From Pandoraea aquatica (GTDB taxonomy: Bacteria; Pseudomonadota; Gammaproteobacteria; Burkholderiales; Burkholderiaceae), in assembly GCF_902459565.1 (NCBI RefSeq), contig NZ_CABPSN010000002.1, forward strand, positions 372,001 to 436,000: a DNA stretch of 64,000 nucleotides, written 5' to 3'. This document shows positions 52,881-61,242 of this stretch, piece after piece. Both the position numbers and the translations under genes were made by a program. The notes below the pieces were generated by a model. That model had not been told where the DNA came from and ran no database searches. It saw nothing but the letters and a program-made list of their open reading frames with translations. Each line of letters opens with the position of its first letter. Position 1 is the first letter of the stretch.

Positions 52881-53838
52881 TCCCTTTGGGCACATTGCGG
52901 TCAGTGCCGTCAATGCCGTCAATGCCCAGTGCGGCAACCTCCTGCTGCAACCATTCTCGAAACGCCGCGAGGCGCGGCAGCGTGGCGCACTCGGCGCGAT
53001 ACACCACGTAGTACGCGAGCGGCGACGAACAATCGACCTCGGGATAGAGCCGTACCAGACGGTTCGCCGCGAGGTCGTCGCGCACGAGCACGCTGCGCGC
53101 GAGCGCAACGCCGTGTCCGTCGACCGCCGCCTGCAATACCGCCGCCGAGTTGTTGATCTTCAGCCCGGCGCGCGTCTCCAGCGTCGAGAGTCCTGCGCGT
53201 TCGAACCACGCGGGCCACGTCACGTAGCCGGTGCTCCGGTCGACGGACAAGTCGTGAATCAGCGTCATCCCCTTCAATCCCGCTGGCGTCTTCAGTGCCG
53301 GATGCGCACGCAATAGCGACGGTGCGCAGACCGGAAAAACGGCCTCGTCCATCAACTTCTCCGCCACCAGTCCCGGCCAATGGCCAAGTCCGTAGCGCAC
53401 GCCGATATCGATGCCTTGTGCGACGAAATCCACCGGCTTCAGGTTGGTGTCGAGCCGCACGTCGGTGTCGGGCCACGCCGTCTGAAACCGGTCGATGCGT
53501 GGCAAAAGCCACTTCGCGGCAAAGGCCGGGCTGACCGCAACCGTCAGTACGCCGACGGTCGAGCCTTCGCGCAACTTGGCGAATCCCAGATTCAGACGGT
53601 CGAAGCCGTCGCGCAGATCGGGCAACGCGCGCTGAGCGGCCTGCGTCGGCACCAGTCGCGCTCGCCCCGACGCGCTGCGCTCGAAGAGCGGCACGCCGAG
53701 CCACGCTTCGAGACTGCGGACCATCTGACCGACGGCCGCCGGCGTCACATTCAGTTCGCCTGCGGCTGCGGAGAAGCTCTGGTGCCGGGCACTGGCTTCG
53801 AACGCGCGCAAGGCGTTCAGGAATACGGGCGCTTTCAT
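52801..53838 (-). CDS. LysR-type regulator (GcvA/AmpR-like)
   Basis: This 345-residue regulator has an N-terminal winged helix (LNALRAFEASARHQSFSAAAGELNVTPAAVGQMVRSLEAWLGVPLFER) of the GcvA subgroup and a periplasmic-binding-like effector domain (VLTVAVSPAFAAKWLLPRIDRF onward). The C-terminal 35-40 residues (after EWLQQEVAALG) are a basic low-complexity tail encoded over the end of the cysteine desulfurase gene. It is divergent from two SDR genes across a 167-bp gap, so these are the likely targets. Confidence 0.92.
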   Translation of the reverse strand: MKAPVFLNALRAFEASARHQSFSAAAGELNVTPAAVGQMVRSLEAWLGVPLFERSASGRARLVPTQAAQRALPDLRDGFDRLNLGFAKLREGSTVGVLTVAVSPAFAAKWLLPRIDRFQTAWPDTDVRLDTNLKPVDFVAQGIDIGVRYGLGHWPGLVAEKLMDEAVFPVCAPSLLRAHPALKTPAGLKGMTLIHDLSVDRSTGYVTWPAWFERAGLSTLETRAGLKINNSAAVLQAAVDGHGVALARSVLVRDDLAANRLVRLYPEVDCSSPLAYYVVYRAECATLPRLAAFREWLQQEVAALGIDGIDGTDRNVPKGITPPARGTGKPRARSTQSQNRRTPRK

Positions 53839-54005
53839 GTGAGCCCCTGTGAGAAAGATTTTCTTTTGATGCGACGCAGAATGACTGATTTGTGAAGCGA
53901 TTGCCCGAGGCGAACAATGCAGTCATCGAAGGACGGGAATTTTCGCTAATTGCGTGGATTGCGGCACCGTCCGGCGACACCTCAACGTTTCTCCGGAGTC
54001 AGCAA

Positions 54006-54782
54006 ATGCATAGTTTTTCTTCCAAGGTTGCCATCGTGACAGGTGGTGGTTCGGGCATCGGCAAAGAAGTGGCGACGCGACTCGTCGCTGCCGGTGCGAA
54101 GGTCGTCATCGGCGGGCGCGACGAAGCCAAGCTCAAATCGGCGGCCGCGCAGATCGATACGAGTGGTGCGAACGTGCGCTATCTGGCGGGCGACATCGCG
54201 CGTCCGGAGACGGCGCAGGCGCTGGTGGATCTGGCGACATCGGCCTTTGGCGGCGTGGACATTCTCGTGAACAACGCCGGCGTGTTCCGCCCGAAAGCGT
54301 TCCTCTCGCTGACCGAAGCCGATTACGACGGCTTCCTCGACATCATCCTCAAAGGCAAGTTCTTCATGGCGCAGGCGGCGGCCAAAGCCATGTCGGTGCG
54401 GGGTGGCGGTGCGATTGTGCAGACGGGGTCGCTGTGGGCTTTGCAGGCCGTCGGCGCGACACCGTCGTCCGCCTACTCGGCCGCGAACGCTGGTGTGCAT
54501 GCGCTGACGCGCAATCTCGCCATCGAGCTTGCGCCGTTGAGCATTCGCATCAATACGGTCGCGCCCGGCGTTGTGGAAACGCCGGTCTACAACACCTTTA
54601 TGAGCGACGACGAGGTGAAGGCGACGCTGCCCCAATTCAACGCGTTTCACCCCCTTGGCCGCAACGGCCAGCCGCGCGATGTGGCCGAGGCCATTCTGTT
54701 TCTGGCCTCTGACGCAGCTTCGTGGATCACCGGCACGGTGCTGCCGGTAGACGGCGGCGTGATGGCTGGCCGCCACGCATAA
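54006..54782 (+). CDS. SDR family protein, catalytic Lys replaced (YSAAN)
   Basis: This 258-residue short-chain dehydrogenase has TGGGSGIGKEVATRL (about 12-26) and NNAGVFRPKAF. The active-site segment reads SSAYSAANAGVHAL, so the Tyr is kept but the usual Lys four residues later is Asn. The end WITGTVLPVDGGVMAG is typical. The start at 54006 has CGGAG. With the residue change the enzyme may be inactive or have altered proton relay. The next SDR gene is 20 bp downstream and shows a different loss. Confidence 0.85.
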   Translation: MHSFSSKVAIVTGGGSGIGKEVATRLVAAGAKVVIGGRDEAKLKSAAAQIDTSGANVRYLAGDIARPETAQALVDLATSAFGGVDILVNNAGVFRPKAFLSLTEADYDGFLDIILKGKFFMAQAAAKAMSVRGGGAIVQTGSLWALQAVGATPSSAYSAANAGVHALTRNLAIELAPLSIRINTVAPGVVETPVYNTFMSDDEVKATLPQFNAFHPLGRNGQPRDVAEAILFLASDAASWITGTVLPVDGGVMAGRHA

Positions 54783-54802
54783 CCATCGTCAGGAGGATGC
54801 AA

Positions 54803-55549
54803 ATGAAGCTCGAAGGCAAAACGGCGCTGATTACCGGCGCGGCAAGTGGCATCGGTCTCGCGACGGCGCGACTGTTCGTGGAAGAGGGCGCGCACGTTGC
54901 CATCGTGGGACGCGACGCCGCCAAACTCGACGCAGTGCGCGCCGAACTCGGCGAGCGCATCGTCACGATTCAGGCGGATGTGCGACACGTCGACGACATG
55001 CAGCGTATGCAGGATGTCGTCAAACAGACGTTCGGTGCACTGGACGTTTTCTTCGCCAACGCGGGCGTCGCTTTCTCCACACCGCTCGACGGCACTACGC
55101 CCGAGCAGTACGACACGCTCATGGACATCAACGTGAAGGGTGTCTTCCTTTCGATGCAGTCGGTGACGCCCGTGTTGCGCGACGGCGCATCTGTGATCCT
55201 GAACACGTCATGGCTGAATCAGGTCGGCACGCCCGGCTTGTCGTTGCTCTCGGCGTCGAAAGCGGCCGTGCGGTCGTTGGCGCGGACGTGGTCGAGCGAA
55301 TTGCTGTCGCGAAGGATTCGGGTGAACGCCGTGAGTCCCGGTGCGACGGACACACCGATTCACGCGCGCGGCGGCGCTTCGGCAGAACAGGTCGCGCAGG
55401 CGAAGCAGAAGATTGCGTCGCGTATTCCCGTGGGCCATCTCGGCGCGCCGGAAGATATCGCCCGCGCGGCGCTGTTCCTGGCGAGCGACGATTCGCGCTA
55501 CATGCTCGGCGCTGAGATCGTGGTGGACGGCGGGTTTTCTGCGCTGTAA
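54803..55549 (+). CDS. SDR family protein, catalytic Tyr replaced (LSASK)
   Basis: This 248-residue short-chain dehydrogenase has [16 protein letters not shown] and [13 protein letters not shown]. The active-site segment reads [19 protein letters not shown], so the Lys is kept but the catalytic Tyr position is Leu. Serine of the triad is present in NTSWLNQ. The start at 54803 follows AGGAGG. It is the second gene of a likely two-gene operon controlled by the divergent LysR protein. A dehydrogenase without Tyr should be poor, so either function or annotation needs testing. Confidence 0.85.
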   Translation: MKLEGKTALITGAASGIGLATARLFVEEGAHVAIVGRDAAKLDAVRAELGERIVTIQADVRHVDDMQRMQDVVKQTFGALDVFFANAGVAFSTPLDGTTPEQYDTLMDINVKGVFLSMQSVTPVLRDGASVILNTSWLNQVGTPGLSLLSASKAAVRSLARTWSSELLSRRIRVNAVSPGATDTPIHARGGASAEQVAQAKQKIASRIPVGHLGAPEDIARAALFLASDDSRYMLGAEIVVDGGFSAL

Positions 55550-55760
55550 GCCTTGCGATAGTGAGGGTTGGGGGGCGGGGCTTGGAGGGGAGAGGCACGG
55601 AGAGACCGGGAAGCTTGATCCATCGCAAGTTGACGAATATTCAACGCACCGGATGCCGGGGAGTGCATTTCGCCGTCTTGTATTATGCTTTGAACCACTT
55701 GCGATTTTGCTGACTCCTATTCTCTCCCTCTCCCCACCCACCTTCATATCGGAGGTATGT

Positions 55761-57230
55761 ATGAGCAAAGAGAAAGACCGTCCGGACACCGGCTCGACGA
55801 CCGGCGCCGGTGCACCGGCGGCAAGCGACCGAAACACGCTTTCGGTCGGGGCGGATGGCCCGCTCCTGTTGCATGACGTTCATTTCCTCGAACAAATGGC
55901 GCACTTCAACCGGGAGAAGGTCCCCGAGCGCCAGCCGCACGCCAAGGGTGCAGGTGCCTTCGGCATTTTCGAAACGACGGAAGACGTGAGCCGTTATACG
56001 AAGGCGTCGCTGTTCAAGAAGGGCGCGAAGGTCGACATGCTCGCGCGTTTCTCAACGGTCGCAGGCGAAGCCGGTAGTCCCGACACCTGGCGCGACGTGC
56101 GCGGATTCTCCCTCAAGTTCTATACCGACGAAGGCAATTACGACCTCGTTGGCAACAACACCCCGGTCTTCTTTGTGCGCGACCCGATGAAGTTCCCGCA
56201 CTTCATTCGCAGCCAGAAGCGTCTGCCGGATTCGGGCCTGCGCGACAACCACATGCAGTGGGATTTCTGGACGAACAATCCGGAGTCCGCGCATCAGGTG
56301 ACCTATCTGATGGGCGACCGTGGCTTGCCGCGTACCTGGCGTCACATGAACGGATATGGTTCGCATACCTACATGTGGGTCAACGCCAGCGGCGAGAAAT
56401 TCTGGGTCAAGTATCACTTCCACACGCAGCAGGGCATGGAGTTCTTCTCCAACGCCGAAGCCGCAACGATGTCCGGTCAGGACGCCGACTTCCACCGTCG
56501 CGATCTGTTCGACGCCATTGCACGCGGCGATAACCCGAGCTGGATACTGTCAGTGCAGGTCATGCCGTACGCAGATGCGAAGCAGTACCGCTTCAATCCG
56601 TTCGACCTGACGAAGACGTGGTCGCACAAGGACTATCCGCTGATCAAGGTGGGCAAGATGACGCTCAACCGCAATCCGGAGAACTTCTTCGCGCAAATCG
56701 AGCAAGCGGCGTTCTCGCCGGGCAACACCGTGCCGGGCATTGGTCTGTCGCCGGACAAGATGTTGCTCGGACGTGCATTCGCTTATAACGATGCACAACG
56801 CAATCGCATCGGCACCAACTTCCACCAACTGCCGGTGAACCGCCCGAAGGTGCCGGTGCAGACGTATATGTTCGACGGTCACATGGCTTTTGAGCATAGC
56901 GGCAACGCGCCGGTGTACGTACCCAACAGCGGCGGACGTCCGTACGCCGATCAGACGGGGGCTGCCGAAGACGGCTGGGAATCCGACGGTGCCATGGTCC
57001 GCAGTGCCTACACGCTGCACAAGGACGATGACGACTTCTCGCAACCGGGCGACCTCGTGCGCAACGTATTCGACGAAGCGTCCCGTACGCGTCTCGTTGA
57101 AACCGTCTCCGGTGCCCTGCTCGGCGGTGTCCGCAGTCCGGTACTGGAGCGCGCGTTCGACTACTGGAAGCAGGTCGATCCGGATGTCGGTGCGCGCATC
57201 GAGAAGGCGGTGAAGGCTGGGAAGAAGTGA
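55761..57230 (+). CDS. Monofunctional small-subunit heme catalase
   Basis: This 489-residue enzyme breaks down hydrogen peroxide. The distal histidine is His60 in [17 protein letters not shown], where the usual VVHA is QPHA; the distal Asn lies in [19 protein letters not shown], and the proximal tyrosine in [15 protein letters not shown] fits the heme-ligand signature though the usual RLF is RAF. Its length places it in the small-subunit clade. The start at 55761 has GGAGG. The 211-bp upstream gap presumably holds its promoter. A hairpin terminator follows. Confidence 0.93.
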   Translation: MSKEKDRPDTGSTTGAGAPAASDRNTLSVGADGPLLLHDVHFLEQMAHFNREKVPERQPHAKGAGAFGIFETTEDVSRYTKASLFKKGAKVDMLARFSTVAGEAGSPDTWRDVRGFSLKFYTDEGNYDLVGNNTPVFFVRDPMKFPHFIRSQKRLPDSGLRDNHMQWDFWTNNPESAHQVTYLMGDRGLPRTWRHMNGYGSHTYMWVNASGEKFWVKYHFHTQQGMEFFSNAEAATMSGQDADFHRRDLFDAIARGDNPSWILSVQVMPYADAKQYRFNPFDLTKTWSHKDYPLIKVGKMTLNRNPENFFAQIEQAAFSPGNTVPGIGLSPDKMLLGRAFAYNDAQRNRIGTNFHQLPVNRPKVPVQTYMFDGHMAFEHSGNAPVYVPNSGGRPYADQTGAAEDGWESDGAMVRSAYTLHKDDDDFSQPGDLVRNVFDEASRTRLVETVSGALLGGVRSPVLERAFDYWKQVDPDVGARIEKAVKAGKK

Positions 57231-57263
57231 CGCGCATCGGGTAATGCTGTATCGATGGCGATG

Positions 57264-57298
57264 ACGGCGAGGATGATGCTATGCACCATCCTCGCCGT
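57264..57298. terminator. Bidirectional hairpin after catalase
   Basis: A perfect 12-bp stem ACGGCGAGGATG / CATCCTCGCCGT with an 11-base loop lies between the catalase gene and a convergent gene. The tail TGTCTTATG is only weakly T-rich. Confidence 0.75.
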
Positions 57299-57302
57299 TG
57301 TC

Positions 57303-57836
57303 TTATGTGAAGGCCTTTTCGTCGAGCTGTTCAATTCGCTTAAGAATTCGCTGTGCCGTGGGCGTCGCGCGGAGCAATTCGCGGGTCTTGTCGTCGACGC
57401 GAGCAATGATGTCGTTGACGGTTGTGCCGGCTTCCCGGATCGCGCGATCAGGTTCATAGGAGCCGATTAACTGAAGCCGGGACGTGGCCTTGTCGCGAAA
57501 GATTGTCTCGAAGATTTCCGGTGTCTCGAAGAGCATCCATTCAAGCGCAGGCGCCACGACCTCTACTTCGAATCGTCGCTCTGACGAGTACAGAGACAGC
57601 ATCTCCTCTGAATCACCTTCCATGTCCAGGATCAGTTCCTCATGATAGGTATAGGCGTTGCGAATCAGCAGAAGTTGTAGTTCGTTCTGCCGGAGGATCG
57701 GGGCGGCATGGCAGTCTGCGAGCGTCTGACTTGTGCTCAGATAGAAGATTGACGAGTCCACAACGTGTTGCGGTATCCAGGCTTTGAGGAGGTTCGCGCC
57801 GTCCGATGATGGGCACACGATATTTCGCTTCAACAT
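57303..57836 (-). CDS. Hypothetical protein, partner of nuclease-like gene
   Basis: This 177-residue protein is not recognised. It begins MLKRNIVCPSSDGANLLKAWI, is mostly acidic and helix-rich (DMEGDSEEMLSLYSSERRFEVEVVAPALEWMLFETPEIFETIF), and ends with a likely helical segment rich in charges (KRIEQLDEKAFT). There is no signal or membrane segment. The start at 57836 has GGAGCG. It starts 2 bp after the stop of a PD-(D/E)XK nuclease-like gene, so the two are surely co-transcribed. It might bind or regulate the nuclease. Confidence 0.6.
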   Translation of the reverse strand: MLKRNIVCPSSDGANLLKAWIPQHVVDSSIFYLSTSQTLADCHAAPILRQNELQLLLIRNAYTYHEELILDMEGDSEEMLSLYSSERRFEVEVVAPALEWMLFETPEIFETIFRDKATSRLQLIGSYEPDRAIREAGTTVNDIIARVDDKTRELLRATPTAQRILKRIEQLDEKAFT

Positions 57837-57838
57837 AT

Positions 57839-58411
57839 TCACGCTCCGCTGTGATTTGGTGAGATGTGGAAATGCGTAGCGTCTTCGATACACGCACGAA
57901 GCTTGCTTTCTAGCGCTTCAGAGAAGTCTTTCCGACGAACGCATTGGTCGATGTCGCGACTGGTCCAACACAAGATGGTCGATGGCTTGGTGAAATTGAC
58001 CAACGCAAGCGTCGATCGACTGAATTCTCCCGTGGTGAACAGACAGCCGATCAGGGCAGAAGGACGCCGCGCGAGCTGTCCCTGCAATTTCGCAATGGGA
58101 CCGTATGCCAACTTCCGGCTCGCCCGACTTGCAGGCGTCGAATAGTCTTTGCATTCGATCATCGCGGCGATGTTGGCCACGTACACGACCCCGTCGATCT
58201 GCTCGACGTTCTTTGTTCCGAAAAGGTCGACGCTGTAGGGCCATCGGACCTGCGCTCCACTCAACTCAAACCCCTTCAGCACCAGATACTCAAGCGCTTT
58301 CCCCGGATCCCATCCGGGCGTTGAACGTTGCTTGACGTCTCGCCACAACTCACCGACGTCCTCCCACCCATAATCCCTCACCCGCTCCACATATTCCCTG
58401 TCCGCCACCAT
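57839..58411 (-). CDS. PD-(D/E)XK restriction-endonuclease-like protein
   Basis: This 190-residue protein has a PD-(D/E)XK nuclease pattern of the Mrr/restriction-endonuclease kind: Glu41 in GKALEYLVLKGFELSG, Asp73 in QIDGVVYVA, and Glu86-x-Lys88 in MIECKDY, at normal spacings. After this come KLQGQLARRPSALIGCLFTTGEFS and a basic C-terminal part. It should cut or bind DNA. There is no methylase gene beside it, so it is not a normal restriction-modification pair. The start at 58411 has GGAGG. Base composition is lower in GC than the surroundings. Confidence 0.75.
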   Translation of the reverse strand: MVADREYVERVRDYGWEDVGELWRDVKQRSTPGWDPGKALEYLVLKGFELSGAQVRWPYSVDLFGTKNVEQIDGVVYVANIAAMIECKDYSTPASRASRKLAYGPIAKLQGQLARRPSALIGCLFTTGEFSRSTLALVNFTKPSTILCWTSRDIDQCVRRKDFSEALESKLRACIEDATHFHISPNHSGA

Positions 58412-58571
58412 GCTGTCCTCCGTGAATCTGAGGCCGATTCTAGGGGCGAGGGCGGGGGAAAAGCGGCACTTGGTCGATTTATCGGAATCCGCCGATCGGG
58501 TTCGGCATTTCGTCCCAAAAAATGTCACGCATTGTGAGTGCGCGCACTTCCTGATAGCATCACGATTGCTG
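58412..58571. other. Intergenic region between nuclease-like gene and fluoride riboswitch
   Basis: This 160-bp stretch presumably holds the divergent promoters for the nuclease-like gene (left) and the riboswitch-controlled transporter (right). I see no gene. Confidence 0.4.
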
Positions 58572-58640
58572 CACGGAGATGGCATTCCTCCGGCGTTCGT
58601 TTCGCAAACCGCCCTGCAACGGGGCTGATGATGCCTGCAA
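58572..58640 (+). ncRNA. Fluoride riboswitch (crcB motif)
   Basis: The segment GGAGATGGCATTCCTCC (58575-58591), the internal CGCAAACCGCC, and the final GCTGATGATGCCTGC (58624-58638) reproduce the conserved crcB/fluoride riboswitch: an initial stem, the pseudoknot-forming loop and the 3' GATGATGCC strand. The order and spacing equal those of the Pseudomonas syringae example. Fluoride binding should raise expression of the downstream CLC-type gene, which begins 142 bp later. Confidence 0.93.
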
Positions 58641-58781
58641 GATCCTGGCGTGCCGGGAGGTTGCGGGCTATGCGAACGGGCGTTTTTCTCGTTCCCCTCA
58701 AGTCGCATTCCGCAGACGGTTCCCCTTCGCGTTCAGGCCATGTGTCGACGACGTTGTTCATCTCTGTTCGAACCTGTGAAG

Positions 58782-60125
58782 ATGTTTCGCGATTCTCCTT
58801 TGTGGTCCTCCCTGCGCGATCTGTTCGGCGTATTGCCGCGCGCCGCGCATGCCAGTGCGCTCGCAGCACTCGTCGGCGTGATGGCGGGCAGTGCCTCGGC
58901 GCTGTTCCTTGTCGTGCTGGATCTCGCGACGAATACGCGCCTCGTCCACCCCTGGCTGCTCTGGCTGTTGCCGGTCGCCGGTTTTGCGGTCGGCTGGCTT
59001 TATCTACGGCTCGGCGCGAGCGTCGAAGCAGGCAACAACCTGCTGATCGACGAGATTCACGATCCGCAACGGGTCGTGCCGTTGCGCATGGCGCCGCTCG
59101 TGCTTTTCGGTACGGTGGTCACGCATCTCTTCGGTGGCTCTGCCGGGCGCGAAGGTACGGCCGTGCAAATGGGCGGCGCGCTGGCCGATCAGTTGACGCA
59201 CGTCTTCCGCTTGTCGGGCGAGCAACGCCGTGTGTTGCTGATGTCGGGGATCGCCGCCGGGTTTGCGTCGGTGTTCGGCACGCCCCTCGCGGGTGCCGTG
59301 TTCGGCCTCGAAGTGCTCGCCATCGGCCGATTGCGTTACGACGCCTTGCTCCCGTGCCTCGTAGCTGCCCTCGTGGGCGACGCGGTGACCCACGCGTGGG
59401 GCGTGCACCACACCGTCTACACGATTGCGCCGACGGCGTTCGCGCCGTCGATCACGCTTGCCGGTGCTTTGAGTGCCGCTGCGGCGGGCGTGCTTTGCGG
59501 GCTGGTCGGTATGGCGTTCGCACAGGCGACGCACGCCACGTCCGCGTTCATGAAACGACGCATCGCGTATGCGCCGCTGCGTCCGTTCGTCGGCGGCTTG
59601 CTGGTGGCTGTGGCGGCCACGGCGCTGGGGACGCCGCAGTATCTCGGCCTGGGTATTCCGACCATCGTCGACGCTTTCCAGACATCGCTGCCGTGGTACG
59701 ACTTTCTCGGCAAGACGATCTTCACGGTGATCACGCTCGGAACCGGATTCAAGGGCGGCGAGGTGACACCGCTGTTCTACATCGGCGCGACGATGGGCAA
59801 TGCGCTGTCCCATGTGCTGCTGCTCCCGGCGGCAGTACTCGCTGGCATCGGCTTCGTCGCCGTATTCGCGGGGGCGGCGAATACACCCATTGCGTCGACG
59901 TTAATGGCAATCGAGATTTTCGGTCCGCAGATCGGGGGCTACGCAGCTATCGCGTGCGTGCTTGCGTATTTGTGTTCCGGTCACACGGGCATCTATCGCG
60001 CGCAACGTGTGGGTCACAGCAAACATGGCGAAGTGCCTGAAGGCACGCGGCTTGCGGATCTGCCGGCGTGGCGCAAGGCGCTCAGGGCGAATCCGTCATC
60101 GTCTGGCAAGGCACGTCGCCCTTAA
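58782..60125 (+). CDS. CLC-F type fluoride/proton antiporter (chloride channel family)
   Basis: This 447-residue membrane protein of the CLC family shows features of the fluoride-exporting branch: GNNLLIDEIH (84-93) replaces the GSGIP chloride filter, GREGTAVQMGGALAD (122-136) has Thr instead of Pro after GREG, and GFKGGEVTPLFYIGATMGNALS is the third conserved region. Its function is to expel fluoride in exchange for protons. The upstream fluoride riboswitch confirms the assignment. The start at 58782 (MFRDSPLW) gives a normal cytoplasmic N terminus. It overlaps the convergent DUF72 gene by 4 bp. Confidence 0.93.
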   Translation: MFRDSPLWSSLRDLFGVLPRAAHASALAALVGVMAGSASALFLVVLDLATNTRLVHPWLLWLLPVAGFAVGWLYLRLGASVEAGNNLLIDEIHDPQRVVPLRMAPLVLFGTVVTHLFGGSAGREGTAVQMGGALADQLTHVFRLSGEQRRVLLMSGIAAGFASVFGTPLAGAVFGLEVLAIGRLRYDALLPCLVAALVGDAVTHAWGVHHTVYTIAPTAFAPSITLAGALSAAAAGVLCGLVGMAFAQATHATSAFMKRRIAYAPLRPFVGGLLVAVAATALGTPQYLGLGIPTIVDAFQTSLPWYDFLGKTIFTVITLGTGFKGGEVTPLFYIGATMGNALSHVLLLPAAVLAGIGFVAVFAGAANTPIASTLMAIEIFGPQIGGYAAIACVLAYLCSGHTGIYRAQRVGHSKHGEVPEGTRLADLPAWRKALRANPSSSGKARRP

Positions 60126-61075
60126 GCACGCAGGCGGGCCAGATCGGCGAGGGCACGTTCGAACGCGGAGGCGTTCTTCATCCCCTGATCTTCGTGATTG
60201 GTGTTGAAGAGCACATGCGTGTCGTCGACGAGCGCTGCGATCCGTTCAACGCGAGCAGAGATGTCGATCAGTTCACTCGCGCTGTACTCGTAGACGAAGC
60301 GGCCCGACGACGCCGTGAGGCCCCGGCGATTCCACGCGGCGGCATTGCGCCCGTGCAGACGCACGACGCACAGGTCGTCGCGCGTCGTGGCCCACACGGC
60401 GGGCACGGTGTTATCGAACCCCGACGGGCTGTCGACGATCGTGTGCGCTGCGCCCGTCTCCCTCAGCATGGCGAGCGTCGCGGCCTCGCGCGAGGGGGCA
60501 TCGAACCAGCTGCGATGGCGAAATTCGATGGCGTGGCGCTCCCCGTCCAGTCGTCGGGCGGTCTCGAAAACGAGTGCGCGTCCGGCGCGGTCGTTCTGCA
60601 CCCTCGGCGAGAACTGGAAGTGGATGGCCGTCAGTTGCCCGCTTTGGCGCAACGGCTCGACGGCTTCGAGATAGCGTCGCCACAACTCGTCGCGTAACTC
60701 CGTAGGGATGTCGGCAGCAGCAATTTGGGCACCGTCCGGCGTTGCGGGATGGCGATGCGCCTGATGCGACGCCGGATGTGACGACAACGCCTGCGCGATA
60801 TCGGACGGCAGCGCAGCGAGTGGGGTGGGGTGCCCGGTGAAGGCGCGAAACGCCTTGATGTGAAAGCGAAAGGCGGACGGCGTGCGTTGCGTCCATCGCC
60901 AGGCGATGTCGGCGTCCGGTAGCCGGTAGTAACTGCTGTCGACCTCGACCAGATCGAATTGCGAAGCGTAATGGCGCAAGCGTGCGGCCGGTGTAACGAC
61001 GCCCGGCGGGTAGAACCGTCCGCACGCGATGAGCGTGGGGTCGGTCCAGGAGGACGTGCCGGTGCGGATGGTCAT
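60122..61075 (-). CDS. DUF72 domain protein
   Basis: This 317-residue TIM-barrel-like protein of the DUF72/YecE family has the family pattern TGTSSWTDPTLIACGRFYPPG, then YASQFDLVEVDSSYYRLPD, HIKAFRAFTGHPTPL, IHFQFSPRVQ, IEFRHRSWFD and VRLHGRNAAAWNRRG. The biochemical role of the family is not known. It is convergent with the CLC gene (4-bp overlap) and divergent from the helicase gene across a 167-bp gap carrying a LexA-like site, so it could respond to DNA damage as well. Confidence 0.9.
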   Translation of the reverse strand: MTIRTGTSSWTDPTLIACGRFYPPGVVTPAARLRHYASQFDLVEVDSSYYRLPDADIAWRWTQRTPSAFRFHIKAFRAFTGHPTPLAALPSDIAQALSSHPASHQAHRHPATPDGAQIAAADIPTELRDELWRRYLEAVEPLRQSGQLTAIHFQFSPRVQNDRAGRALVFETARRLDGERHAIEFRHRSWFDAPSREAATLAMLRETGAAHTIVDSPSGFDNTVPAVWATTRDDLCVVRLHGRNAAAWNRRGLTASSGRFVYEYSASELIDISARVERIAALVDDTHVLFNTNHEDQGMKNASAFERALADLARLRA

Positions 61076-61171
61076 AAGGGCCGTGGGCGGGTGGCGGGCT
61101 GTCGACGAGGGAAACAGCGAGGATTCATCCGAATTTCGCTAGGGGCTCGATGGGCGTAAAACCCATCGTTA

Positions 61172-61191
61172 TAATGTATAAATATACAGTA
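61172..61191. promoter_or_regulatory. LexA-like SOS box upstream of UvrD-like helicase
   Basis: The 20-bp site TAATGTATAAATATACAGTA matches the E. coli LexA consensus TACTGTATATATATACAGTA at 18 of 20 positions; the only change in the CTGT/ACAG core is C to A. It ends 51 bp before the helicase start and 97 bp from the DUF72 start, within the divergent promoter gap. Confidence 0.7.
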
Positions 61192-61242
61192 CTCTTTGAG
61201 CGTACCTAACCCCGTTTTCCCGCCGTTCATCCGCCAACTCGC

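Noticed and set aside
51543-53108. Minus-strand open frame of 521 codons across the cysteine desulfurase gene
   Set aside because: It is antisense to a complete PLP enzyme with all motifs, and no protein family is recognisable in the frame.
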